The notes under the pieces are model-generated. The model did no database searches. It was not told where the DNA came from and was given only the letters and a program-made list of their open reading frames with translations. 64,000 nucleotides of DNA. Origin: Balaenoptera acutorostrata (Eukaryota; Chordata; Mammalia; Artiodactyla; Balaenopteridae). Position numbers and translations under genes: made by a program. The stretch lies in contig NC_080081.1 of the NCBI RefSeq assembly GCF_949987535.1, forward strand, positions 40,712,428 through 40,776,427. The letters are read 5' to 3'. Shown in pieces: positions 37,746-48,540 of this stretch (the stretch's first letter is position 1; each line of letters begins with the position of its first letter).

Positions 37746-40700
37746 ATAAGCCAGATAAGAATACACTTAATTATTAGAAACCGTCCATTTATATATGTTC
37801 ATTTTATCCCAAATAATATCATGAATGACTGTCAAATGCTTGGAAAATTTTCAGATACATTATATCGATAACAATTGTTCTCAACCATGTGAAATTTTAC
37901 CCACCAGGGAAGAGACAGTTTGTTACAACACCAGGAAGTTGAGAGGGAAGGAAAGATCCTTCTAGCATCCAGTTGATTGAAGCCAGGAACACTGCTAGAC
38001 ATCCTAGAAGACAACCTCCCTCTCCCAACAAAAAAATATCAGACTCAGGATAATAACAATGCAATGCCAACATTGAGAAACCTAATCTATATCATTTCTT
38101 CAATTAACTATGGCACGTGCAAATAAAGAAGGAAAGAATGAAAGAACGAAGGAAGGAAGGATGGGGGAAAGAGAAAGAAAAAGGAAAGGAAGGACGGAAG
38201 AAAAGAGGAAAGGAGGTATGCTGTTGAGATTTGATCTTTGTTTGTTCTTTGTGGTTTTACTCTGTTAACCATGACCTCTTCCCTTCTTGCCTTTCTAAGT
38301 TCTCAGAGGCATCTACTTGATAAAACCTTCTTAAGCTGTGTCTGTCATTTTCCACAAATTAGCCAGCCTGACAACTTCTGGGACTGTGTTATTTTCAACA
38401 CAGTTCCTCAGATATCATTAACTGTAGTTCTGTGATATCAGTGCATATCTTACTGTACCTCAGAAAATAATTTGTCAGACTCAGGACACCCAAAATTACT
38501 TAGAGTACCAAGGTGCTCACCTGTTATCTCCTAATGTATTTTGGACTTGTATTATCCTCTGTCAAAGATGGTTCTGCCTCTCTCATATGATAATCATTAG
38601 ACTTGAAAGGGAAGTTGGAGGTGATATATTCCTCATCAGTTTCTACATTTAATGGACATTTCCAAGCCTCTGCACCTTGTTCCATGATGTTTCTTCAGAT
38701 TTTATAGCTCTTCCTCTTTCTTGCATATTTGAAAAGGCATCTTCTAACCATAAAATCTTCCATAACCATACATAAGCATCTCTCAACTCCTATTTCAGCA
38801 CCATATTCTATTCCATTTTTTGTCTCTCAAATCACTGAACACTGTATCTTGTACAAGTGTTTACTAGTGTTCCTAGAATCAAGGATTCAGAATACAAAGG
38901 AAATTAACCTATGTATATTTTGTACATAGGTTTGTTAATATGTCTACTCATACTTAATTTATACCTTGACATTTCCAACTTTGTTAGGTCCCTTTAAAAG
39001 AATAAAAAACAAAATTTAGAATTTAATTACATTCTTATAATTTTTAAACTTATTTGGTAAATGGTTTGACTATCCATATTTTATTAATGTATAATATTTC
39101 ATACTGATTTATTTCTGCTTCTTAAATGTATCATTCTCTTTCACCTTAAAAAACTGCTTTATTCTCTTGAAATTTTACTTTCTTTCTTGGATGTCACTCT
39201 TGTGATTACATGTAGCTTTATCCCACAGAATGGTATATTAAACACTTGTTTTGTATTTGATATAAATCTCACTTTTAAACTTTATTATAACATAAATATT
39301 TTCCATGTATTTTTTATTTTTACATATTCTTGAACATTTATATTTTAACCAAGTTTACCTGTTCTGCTTTCAGAAATATTGTGTGTATCATTCTGAGGAT
39401 ATTATCAGGTACCCTATAGAACAGATGCTAAAAGGCCTTCTAGTGACATTCTTCCTGGAAAATATCTCTTTTATCCCAATATCTCAGAATGCACATAGAA
39501 GGTAAAAGTGAATAAATCAAAATGTTAGCATCTATAACTCATCGGCTTACAGCTTAGCATCACGCTGCATTTAGTACTAAACCAGAATGACTTATGGGAT
39601 CTGTTAGAATGGAAAGATTTAATGGTCAGTGTGGAGCCAGTCTTGACTGCAACAGTACAACTTGTAGAGTCAAAGACAGGATCACTTTCCTTTGAAGATG
39701 GCAGTGGTGGGAGATAAAGACCAATGAGAGCAATGATATGCTACAATGACAAGGCACCTGCAGCTCGATTGGAACAAGTGACAGTTACAAAAAATATGTT
39801 ATGCTAAGAGTTATGGGAACAGACCGCAATAGGTACAGTGTTTAAGGTAATGCTACACATGGTTGCACAGGAACCAAGAGAAGGTAATGTAAAATTGACA
39901 GCAGTAAAATTGTAACATCAGCTGAGAAGTATTTTAATAAGGATAGGAAACCCTTACTGGAATTATGGAGGCCATGTTTAGCAAAATAAACTCATTACCA
40001 GAAGTCTACCAGAGGATTATTTTTAACTTGTGAAATCATTTATATGAACAACCTTACAAATAATTTAAAAATTATGTTAAACGATTTTTTAAAACTATGT
40101 AAAATCAAGCTGACCTGTATGGTCCTAGCTATATGGTTATTTTAACTACAGCAGGCAGACATTGAGAATCTGCAAAGGAAATCTTTGAGACACAGAATTA
40201 ATGGTTGAGTAATTTACCATCAGGTGGTGGAATAAGAAATAGCATTCCAGAGATAAATGGAACTTGGTCACAAGGAATTTTTCATTAAACAAAACAATCA
40301 ATAATGGTTCCCTTCACACTTTTGAAAATGTAAATCCTACATAAGTTTAGAGAATAGACAATTCTAGAAAAAAAATACTATTAGTAATATGAAATGATAT
40401 GAAGTTCAAGATTTGAAAAGCTAACCTCTGCTAGATGCCCATTCCACCATAACTCTTTTATACTTAGGTCAAACCTGGTATTTATCATTATTAGATACAC
40501 TCTTTCACTGAAATATTTTTAAGTTGATTAAATTGACCCAATTAAAAAAAAACTTTCTAAAAATCCTGTCAAGGAATTTTATCATTGTTCTCATGACAGA
40601 GCTTAATTGAATTAAATTTAAACCTCTCCCTCCCAAAAAAACCTAGATTATCTGGACATGTATCTAGTCATTATTCTATGAAGGAGACAGTACATTGATT

Positions 40701-41388
40701 CATTTTGTATGTCATTGAAAAGGAACTTAAATTTAAACAGAGCATGTAAAAATTGGCCCTAAGTCCTAAGATCCCTAAATAAGATATTAGCTAATAAGGA
40801 AAAAAGTTGCAATAAATAAGCAATAGATAAATTATCTTGCTTATGGACAATGAATTCAAGAGTCTAATAGGAGATTTTATAATCCTTAATCATACTTTTG
40901 CAATATTTGACTAATAATTTAGTGAAGTATTTATCTCAGTGAATTATTTGAGCACGTGCCCAACTTTGTCTCAGCACATATACTCTGAAGGTTCTGAGAC
41001 AAAAAAGAAATGGGGAAAGCAAAGCATAACTAGGCAAATTTACCTGCTTAATTAATTTGCCAAAGGTTCATTTTTTAGACATCCTTGCCTTAGTTAAAAA
41101 AAAAAAAAATTTTGTGTGTGAGTGAGCATGTGTTTACGTTTGACCCTAAGGAAGGGTCAAAAACGTGTGTTGAGATAAAGCATAGGGTGGGAGACTGAAT
41201 AAACTTTCTTCCCTGTCAGCCTAGGGAAGTACTTCTCTTAAAAATTTTTATGTTGTTAAATACAAATGTACCATTCTCAAAAAAAAAAAAAAAAAAATGT
41301 GATATAGCATTTTTTAAAGTGGTAGTAAATACTAGAGGGAACTCAATTAGAATAATTCTCCAAATTGTGCTCTGAATACCTAGATGTT
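37746..41388. other. AT-rich spacer
   Basis: No gene was seen. It holds a purine tract (38121-38216), poly-A runs (41096-41109 and 41279-41297), and a GC-richer non-repeat stretch near 39540-39900 that I could not identify. A weak L2-like pyrimidine block may lie near 38650-38880. Confidence 0.5.
38121..38216 (+). repeat. (GAAG/GGAA)n purine tract
   Basis: About 95 bases of GAAAG, GGAA and GAAG motifs. Confidence 0.88.
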
Positions 41389-41403
41389 AAAGTATACTTT
41401 ATA
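41389..41403. repeat. SINE target-site duplication, left copy
   Basis: 'aaagtatactttata' matches 'aaagtatccttgata' at 41739-41753 at 13 of 15 positions. Confidence 0.85.
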
Positions 41404-41738
41404 GGGCTTCCCTGGTGGCACAGTGGTTGAGAGTCTGCCTGCCAACGCAGGGGACACGGGTTTGAGCCCTGGTCTGAGAAGATCCCACATGCCACGGAGC
41501 AACTAGGCCCGTGAGCCACAATTACTGAGCCTGCGCGTCTGGAGCTTGTGCTCCCAACAGGAGAGGCCGCGATAGTGAGAGGCCCGCGCACCGTGATGAA
41601 GAGTGGCCCCCGCTCGCCGCAACTAGAGAAAGCCCTCACACAGAAACGAAGACCCAACGCAGCCAAAAATAAATAAATAAATAAATAAATAAATAAATGG
41701 ATCATCACATTTAAAAAAAATTAAATAAATAAATAAAT
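41404..41738 (+). mobile_element. Cetacean CHR SINE, full length
   Basis: Complete tRNA-Glu-derived head ('gggcttccctggtggcacag', B-box-like 'ggtttgagccc'), the 'ctgcgcgtctggagcttgtg' linker, the cetacean body ('gagaggcccgcgcaccgtg', 'gaagagtggcccccgctcg') and an (AAAT)n tail. CpGs are well preserved, suggesting a fairly young copy. After the first AAAT tail there is a short unique piece (about 41697-41712) and a second AAAT run before the right target-site duplication. Confidence 0.96.
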
Positions 41739-41753
41739 AAAGTATCCTTGATA
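41739..41753. repeat. SINE target-site duplication, right copy
   Basis: 'aaagtatccttgata' matches 41389-41403 with two mismatches. Confidence 0.85.
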
Positions 41754-42712
41754 AATATATACAAAAATAAAACAGACATTTCAAAGGTGGCTGCCAACTC
41801 TGACCTGCCATGCTGTCTCCATCAATAGAATATCATTTTGCCCTTGGAGCCTTCTCTTTCATTTATTTAAGGAGGAACAGGAGATAAATGAATACATTAA
41901 ATAAAACAAAAAAAGTATAATTTCATTTTGCAAATTTTTGTGTTCTTGTCAGCTAACTTATTTAGATATCTCAGTTATTAACTGTATTCCACCCATTGCT
42001 TTGCAATATATATACTGCATCTCAAAGAGCTGGTTCTACTTCCCTGATATACTTTATTATTTCTTCCTCTTTCTAGCTTGCTATATGTTTTTATTCTATC
42101 TTAAAATTCACCCCCAACATGGGTAGATATTTTGATTTGTTCATGTCAAGGCCTAGAAGAGCCTTGCACCTGCAGTCCACCTGTGGCTTTTGCTCTCAAC
42201 TCTAGTTGGAATCTGGGATTCAAGCCTTTAAAAATGGATTCTAGACAACAAGAATAATTTAACTTCTATGTGAGACCTCATTACCATAACACAAGGAATG
42301 TCCTTCTTCCAATGAACAGGTTTACCAGTATGACACAGTAATACAATACAGTAAAATGCTGTTTGTATTACTTAAGGCATCTCAGGTTGCAAGTGATGGA
42401 AAATGAACTCAACCTAGCTTAATCAAAAGATTATACTGGCTTAGAGTACATCCTCCAATTACTTAAATTAATATGTATATGTACTTATATATGTATACTT
42501 ATATTTATTCTTAAAAAACATAGATGGAAGGGCAGGAATGAAGGTTGACTTCAAAAGAACTGCAAAGAGTATCTTGAAATCTACCTTTCTCGTTTCTGTT
42601 TCTCTTTGGATATAGGTTCATAACTTCACTGCAGATTATTTTCCTTCATTAGGCAGAAACCAGAGTCAACCAACAATAGCACAGTCCTATCTAAAACTTC
42701 TAAAAGAAGTAA
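41754..42712. other. Spacer, possibly with an old repeat at 42370-42670
   Basis: No gene was seen. 'ggcatctcaggttgcaagtg' followed by 'atggaaaatgaactcaacct' (about 42376-42415) resembles the start of an ancient mammalian repeat, which I do not name. Confidence 0.4.
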
Positions 42713-42933
42713 TTTTTTTCTTTTTCTCTTCTCCTCCTCCTGTTTCTTATTCTTCTTCTTCCTCCTCCCCATTCTCCCCCCTAACCCCTCCTCCTCTTCC
42801 TCCTCTTCTCCTTCTACTTCCTCTTCCCCTTCTTCTCCTTCTCCTCCTCCTCCTCCTCCTCTCCCCTTCCTCCCCTCCCCCTCCTCCCCTCCCCCTCCCT
42901 CCTCCTCCTCCTCCTCCTCCTCCTCCTCCTCCT
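42713..42933 (+). repeat. (CTC/CTT)n pyrimidine tract at the L1 3' break
   Basis: About 220 bases of T-rich then CTC/CTT-rich sequence (purine on the minus strand). On the minus strand it directly follows the L1 ORF2 text, giving a run of Arg and Glu codons. It occupies the place where the L1 3' half and tail would be. Confidence 0.93.
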
Positions 42934-43662
42934 TACATATCTTTTCCTGTAATTGATATCTAGTCTCATAGTGTTGTGGTCGGAAAAGATACTTGATACG
43001 ATTTCAATTTTCTTAAATTTACCAAGGCTTGATTTGTCATCCAAGATATGATCTATCCTGGAGAATGTTCCATGAGCACTTGAGAAAAATGTGTATTCTG
43101 TTGTTTTTGGGTGGAATGTCCTGTAAATATCAATTAAGTCCATCTTGTTTAATGTATCATTTAAAGCTTATGTTTCCTTGTTTATTTTCACTTTGGATGA
43201 TCTGTCCATTGGTGAAAGTGGGGTGTTAAAGTCCCCTACTATGATTGTGTTGCTGTCGATTTCCCCTTTTATGGCTGTTAGTATTTGCCTTATGTACTGA
43301 GGTGCTCCTATGTTGGGTGCATAAATATTTACAATTGTTATACCTTCCTCTTGGATCGATCCCTTGATCATTATATAGTGTCCTTCTTTGTCTCTTGTAA
43401 TAGTCTTTATTTTAAAGTCTATTTTGTCTGATATGAGAATTGCTACTCCAACTTTCTTTTGATTTCCATTTGCATGGAATATCTTTTTCCATCCCCTCAC
43501 TTTCAGTCTGTATGTGTCTCTAGGTCTGAAGTGGGTCTCTTGTAGACAGCATATATATGGATCTTGTTTTTGCATTCATTCAGCCAGTCTGTGTCTTTTG
43601 GTGGGAGCATTTAATCCATTTACATTCAAGGTAATTATCGATATGTATGTTCCTATTCCCAT
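42934..43662 (-). pseudogene. L1 ORF2, endonuclease domain only
   Basis: ATG at 43662-43660 begins the L1 endonuclease. A TGA at codon 29 (43578-43576) replaces the usual Trp, and a TAA stands at codon 165 (43170-43168); otherwise the frame is continuous. The catalytic regions are present: 'LQETHF', 'VGDFNTPLSPMDRS' and 'SDHNTMRLDI', so here GDFN is intact, unlike the copy at 16881. The reading stops about 240 codons in, just after the endonuclease, where the purine tract begins. There is no reverse transcriptase. Confidence 0.94.
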
Positions 43663-43720
43663 TTTCTTAAATGTATTGGGTTTGTTATTGTAGGTGTTTT
43701 CCTTCTCTTGTGTTTCTTGC

Positions 43721-44611
43721 CTAGAGAAGTTCCTTTAGCCTTTGTTGTAAAGCTGGTTTGGTGGTGCTGAAGTCTCAGCTTTTGCTTGTCTGTAAAGGTT
43801 TTAATTTCTCCATCACATCTGAATGAGATCCTTGCTGGGTAGAGTAATCTTGGCTGTAGGTTTTTCTCCTTCATCACTTTAAGTATATCCTGCCACTCCC
43901 ATCTGGCTTTCAGAGTTTCTGCTGATAGATCAGATGTTAACCTGATGGGGATTCCCTTGTGTGTTAGTTGTTGTTTTTCCCTTGCTCCTTTTAATATGTT
44001 TTCTTTATATTTATTTTTGACAATTTGATTAATATGTTTCTTGTCATGTTTCTCCTTGGATTCATCCTGTATGGAACTCTCTGTGCTTCCAGAACTTGAT
44101 TAACTATTTCCTTTCCCATATTAGGGAAGTTTTCAACTATAATCTCTTCAAATATTTTCCCAGTCCCTTTCTTTTTGTCTTCTTCTTCTGGGACACCTAT
44201 AATTCGAATGTTGGTGCATTTAATGTTGTCCCAGAGGTCTCTGAGACTGTCCTCAGTTCTTTTCATTCTTTTTTCTTTATCTTGCTCTGCAGTAGTTATT
44301 TCCACCATTTTATCTTCCAGGTCACTTATCCGTTCTTCTGCCTCAGTTATTCTGCTATTGATCCCATCTAGAGTATTTTAAATTTCATTTATTGTTTTTT
44401 TCATCGTTACTTGGTTCCTCTTTAGTTCTTCTACGTCCTTGTTAAATGTTTCTTGCATTTTGTCTATTCTATTTCCAAGATTTTGGATCATCCTTACTAT
44501 CATTTTTCTGAATTCTTTTTCAGGTAGACTACCTGTTTCCTCTTCATTTGTTAGGTCTGGTGTGTTTTGACCCTGCTCCTTCATCTGCTGTGTGTTTTTC
44601 TGTAATCTCAT
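43721..44611 (-). pseudogene. L1 ORF1 (RNA-binding chaperone), lightly damaged
   Basis: ATG at 44611-44609 to TAG at 43723-43721 is 891 nt (297 codons), the usual size. The N-terminal part and coiled coil ('MIQNLGNRIDKMQETFN') run to an in-frame TAA at 44380-44378. The same frame continues as 'MVEITTAEQDKEKRMKRTE' and 'LRDLWDNIKCTNIRIIGVPE' to a stop near 43991, after which the frame shifts and later returns. So one nonsense change plus compensating indels account for the damage, much less than in the copy at 15508. Confidence 0.92.
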
Positions 44612-46495
44612 TTTGCTTATCTTACTGTGTTTGGGGGTCTCCTTTTCACAGGCTGCAGGCTCGTAGTTCCCGTTGTTTTTGGTATCTGTCGCCAGTGGCT
44701 AAGGTTTGTTCAGTGGGTTGTGTAGGCTTCCTGGTAGAGGGAACTAGTGCCTGAATTCTGGTGGATGAGGCTGGATCTTGTCTTTCTGGTGGGCATGTCC
44801 ATATCTGGTGGTGTATTTTGGGGTGTCTGTGGCCTTATTATGATTTTAGGCAGCCTCTCTGCTAATGGATGGGGCTGTGTTCCTGTCTTGCTAGTTGTTT
44901 GGCATAGGGTGTCCAGTACTGTAGCTTGCTGGTCGTTGAGTGAAGCTGGGTCTTGATGTTGAGATGGAGATCTCTGAGAGATTTTTGCCATTTGGTATTA
45001 CGTGGAGCTGGGAGGTCTCTTGTGGACCAGTGTCCTGAAGTTGGCTCTCCCACCTCAGAGGCACGGCCCTCATGCCTGGCTGGGGCACCAAGAGCCTTTC
45101 ATCCACATGGCTCATAGTAAAAGGGAGAAAAAAATTGAAAGAAAGAAAGAAAGAAAGAGGATATAATATAGTGAAGTAAAATAAAGCTATTATAAAGCAA
45201 AGCTATACAGACAAAATCTCACCCAGAAGCATATACATATACACTCACAAAAAAAGGAAAAGGGGAAAAATTAATTTATCCTGCTCCCAAAGTCCACCTC
45301 CTGAATTTGGGATGGTTCGTTGTCTATTCTGGTATTCAACAGATGCAGGCACATTAAGTTGTTTGTGGAGTTTTAATCTGCTGCTTCTGAGGGTGCTGGG
45401 AGAGATTTCCCTTTCTCTTCTTTGTTCGCACAGCTCCCGGGTTCAGCTTTGGATTTGGACCCGCCTCTGTGTGTAGGTCACCTGAGGGAATCTGTTCCCC
45501 ACCCAGACAGAACGGGGTTATAGGAGCAGCTGCTTCAGGGACTCTGGCTCACTCAGGCCGGGGGGAGGGAGGGGTACAGAGGAGGCGGGGCGAGCCCGCA
45601 GTGGCAGAGGCTGGCGTGACGTTGCACCAGCCTGAGGTGTGCCATGCGTTCTTCCAGGGATGTTGTCCCTGGATCACGGGACCCTGGCAGTGGCGGGCTG
45701 CACTGGCTACCGGGAGGGGCCATATGGAGAGTGACCTGCGCTCGCACACAGGCTTTTTGGTGGTGGCAGCAGCAGCCTTAGCATCTCACACCCATCTCTG
45801 GGGCCCGCGCTGATTGCCACGGCTCACGCCCGTCTCTGGAGTTCATTTAGGCGGCGCTCTGAATCCCCTCTCCTTGTGCGCCACGAAACAAAGAGGCAAG
45901 AAAAAGTCCCCTGCCTCTTCGGCAGCTGCAGACTTTTTCCCGGTCTCCCTCCCAGCCAGCTGTGGTGCGCTAACCCCTTCAGAATGTGTTCATGCCGCCA
46001 ACCCCAGTCCTCTCCCTGCGATCTGACCGAAGCCCGAGCCTTAGCTTCCAGCCCTGCCCAACCCAGCAGGTAAGCAGACAAGCCTCTCGGGCTGGTGAGT
46101 GCTGCTCGGCTCTGAGCCTCCGTGCCGGAATCTCTCCGCTTTGCCCTCCGCACCCCTGTGGCTGCGCTCTCCTCCGTGGCTCCGAAGCTTCACCCCTCTG
46201 CCACCCTCAGTCTCCGCCAGTGAAGGGGCTTCCTAGTGCGTGGAAACCTTTCCTCCTTCACGGCTCCCTCCCACTGGTGCAGGTCCCATCCCTATTCTTT
46301 TGTCTCTGTTATTTCTTTTTTCTTTTGCCCTACCCAAGTACATGGGGAGTTTCTTGCCTTTTGGGAGGTCTGACGTTTTCTGCCAGCGTTCAGTGGGTGT
46401 TCTGTAGGAGCAGTTCCACGTGTAGATGTATTTCTACTGTATCTGTGGGAAGGAAGGTGATCTCCGTGTCTTACTCTTCCGCCATCTTCTCTCCG
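44612..46495 (-). promoter_or_regulatory. L1 5'UTR with CpG-rich internal promoter
   Basis: This is the same leader as 13463-15507, but far richer in CpG, especially 45420-46250. The first bases contain a full YY1 core 'aagatggcgg' (46488-46479 on the minus strand), which in L1 positions transcription starts. The plus-strand 184-codon frame at 45986-46540 and other frames here are antisense shadows of this GC-rich leader. Whether it still drives transcription cannot be told from sequence. Confidence 0.8.
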
Positions 46496-46544
46496 GTTCT
46501 TCTAGTAGTTTTTAAAAGTAGAACTCTCTCTTTCTTCTAACCTT

Positions 46545-46775
46545 CCCCCTCCTCCAATATCATTCTCTCTTCACCATGTTTTATTTCTTCATAGTATCTA
46601 ATGCTAGTTACTTTTTCTTATTTGTCTATTTGTTTATATTGTGTTTTTATTCTGCCCCACTGAACTGTGAGCTCCTTGAAATTATGGAATTTTTCTTGCT
46701 TGTCATTCCATCTCCCAGGTCTAGAACAATGCAACACATTCCACGTTCTCTTTAAATATTTTTTGACTGATGGAC
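46545..46775 (+). mobile_element. LINE L2 3' end, diverged
   Basis: 'ccactgaactgtgagctcct' with 'tgaaattatggaatttttct' and 'ctcccaggtctagaacaatg' match the L2 3' end pattern. It lies just beyond the L1 5' end. Confidence 0.6.
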
Positions 46776-48399
46776 AAGGAACAAATTAATATGCATGTCA
46801 CATAAGTGCTCCATATATAGCAAGGGATAGGTATTAATCTATTATTTAATATTCCACTAGTTCATGAGATTCTCAAAAATAAGGACTTGGTTTGAATCAA
46901 TTGTATAATGTAACAGGAACAGGCAGTGACTAACATATGGTTATTCATCAGATGGTTACTGAGTGAGAGACTACATGAATGAATAAAGGTCTACTAAGCT
47001 TCTTTCAAACATTCACTGATTCCCTGATTGACTCATTCAACAAGTATTTGATGCCTGTTATGTGCCAGCATCTGTCTAGACACAAGAGCTACATCAATTA
47101 ATAAAACAAATTATCTGCTCTCATATATCTTACAAATAGATTTTAGAAAAAAGCAACAGCTAGAAGATTTATTAATAATAACTGTCCTATGAACTGGTGA
47201 CCAAATGGTATTAGTTCATATCTTCTTAACCTCTGTTGGAAGGCATGCATATTTATTTGAAACTTGGTCAGCAGTTCCTAAATTTGAGGTCAAAGACTTT
47301 GGCAGCCTGGTGAGCAGCAGATATTATCCTTAGGGTAAATGTTTTCCTGGGAGGAACACTACTAGCAAGGTACAGCATTGCCTTATCAAATTGTGGACCA
47401 TGGCCCATTTAGCAAATTATAAACTCACTTTATTTTATTTTGATCAGTTTATCATTGATCATTTATTTAGATTAAATGAGAGAGAAGACTAGAATAAAAA
47501 GTAGACTAGGATAGAATAAAATAGGAAAAAATAGAAAATTCAGAATGCTGACACTTGCCAATTCACTTGCAAAGGGTTAGTATTATTTAATACATGTATT
47601 TAAGTGTGTTTGTGTGTGTGTGAATTTTTGTAGTACCTCATTAGGTTATATATTATTTGATGTAGGCTGAAGTAAAAAAAAAAAAAAGAAAAGAAAAGAA
47701 AGGAAGAAAAAAGATTGGAGCCATTAGCTGCTAGATAAACAAGAAGAGGGTTCAAACCCTAAGATAAAGAATGGGCAGCAAAATAAGGTTAGGACTCAGA
47801 GAAGGATTAGTGGCCTTGGAAGTGGGAGTGGTTTGAGTAAATCTCCTACCCACCACAGGAAAAACTGTCCAAAGGCAAGGAAGTGAGGCAGCAGTGATGA
47901 AGTGGTGGCTAGTCCTGTGAATAGGAGACACAAGGGGATGACTAAATATGACATGTGTGTGGGCAAGTGCGTGAACAAGGTGGTGGTGGATTGGGGTGTA
48001 ATGGGATGGAGTTGTCCAGTGGGATTACTGGTTTACAAAGGAGATAAAAGGGGATAGGTAATTACTTTAATAAGGCAGGGTCTATGAGGGTGTTCAGATA
48101 TTGAACCAGACATGCTGAATTGCAGTTTCAGATACATAAAATAGATGATACATAATAGACTAAAGCAAAGCAAAAGTTTCCTGTATTCTAAAATGGGGTG
48201 AGAAAGTGCTGAGAATATGAGAATAGCTGCTGTTCTCATTGAATGCAATTGGCTCAGAACCTGGTTGAAGTTTCTGCATTTGTAGAAGTTTCTCTGTGTG
48301 TTTCATGGGGAAAGGCTTGATAAGCCTGAGAAGCTGGAAATAAATTAGTAACTGCAGATTCACAGTGTTGCTAAAGTTTATTTACTAATGTTTCAAATG
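46776..48399. other. Spacer with an old repeat at about 47010-47160
   Basis: 'attcaacaagtatttgatgc' followed by 'ctgttatgtgccagcatctg' marks a common ancient repeat at about 47035-47080, family unassigned. An A/G-rich run lies at 47676-47715. No gene was seen. Confidence 0.5.
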
Positions 48400-48540
48400 A
48401 AGACAAGAAGGCTTGACTTATCTACCTCCAGGACTACTGAGAGCATCAACTGAGATAACATATGTACAAAGCCCTGATTGTTTAGGAATAGGCATTTTTA
48501 CTGTTGTTGTTGTTGTTGTTATTATTATTATTTCTTCTTA
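48400..48540 (+). repeat. MIR 3' fragment with (GTT)n-(ATT)n tail
   Basis: 'cttatctacctccaggacta' followed by 'actgagataacatatgtaca' is the MIR core-to-3' region. It continues into (GTT)n at 48502-48520 and (ATT)n at 48521-48531. Confidence 0.65.

Larger units (their letters stand above)
42713..46495 (-). mobile_element. L1 with intact 5' end, truncated inside ORF2
   Basis: On the minus strand the element starts at about 46495 with 'ggagagaagatggcgg' and proceeds through a CpG-rich 5'UTR, ORF1 (44611-43721) and ORF2 (start 43662), stopping at about 42934 just after the endonuclease domain. A purine-rich tract replaces the rest. Most genomic L1s lose their 5' end, so a copy with the 5' end but no 3' end is unusual. 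I could not find a convincing target-site duplication: 'ttctaaaag' at 42699-42707 and 'ttttaaaag' near 46510 are only a weak match. Confidence 0.93.

Noticed and set aside
42814..43143. Arg/Glu-rich protein on the minus strand
   Set aside because: It is an L1 endonuclease remnant running into a purine tract; the basic and acidic run is a translated microsatellite.
42699..46520. Target-site duplication for the second L1 ('ttctaaaag' and 'ttttaaaag')
   Set aside because: The match is only 8 of 9 and not extendable, and the right copy is not directly at the element's edge.
45986..46540. 184-codon plus-strand frame
   Set aside because: It lies antisense to the GC-rich L1 leader, shows no domain, and its composition follows the leader's C/T bias.
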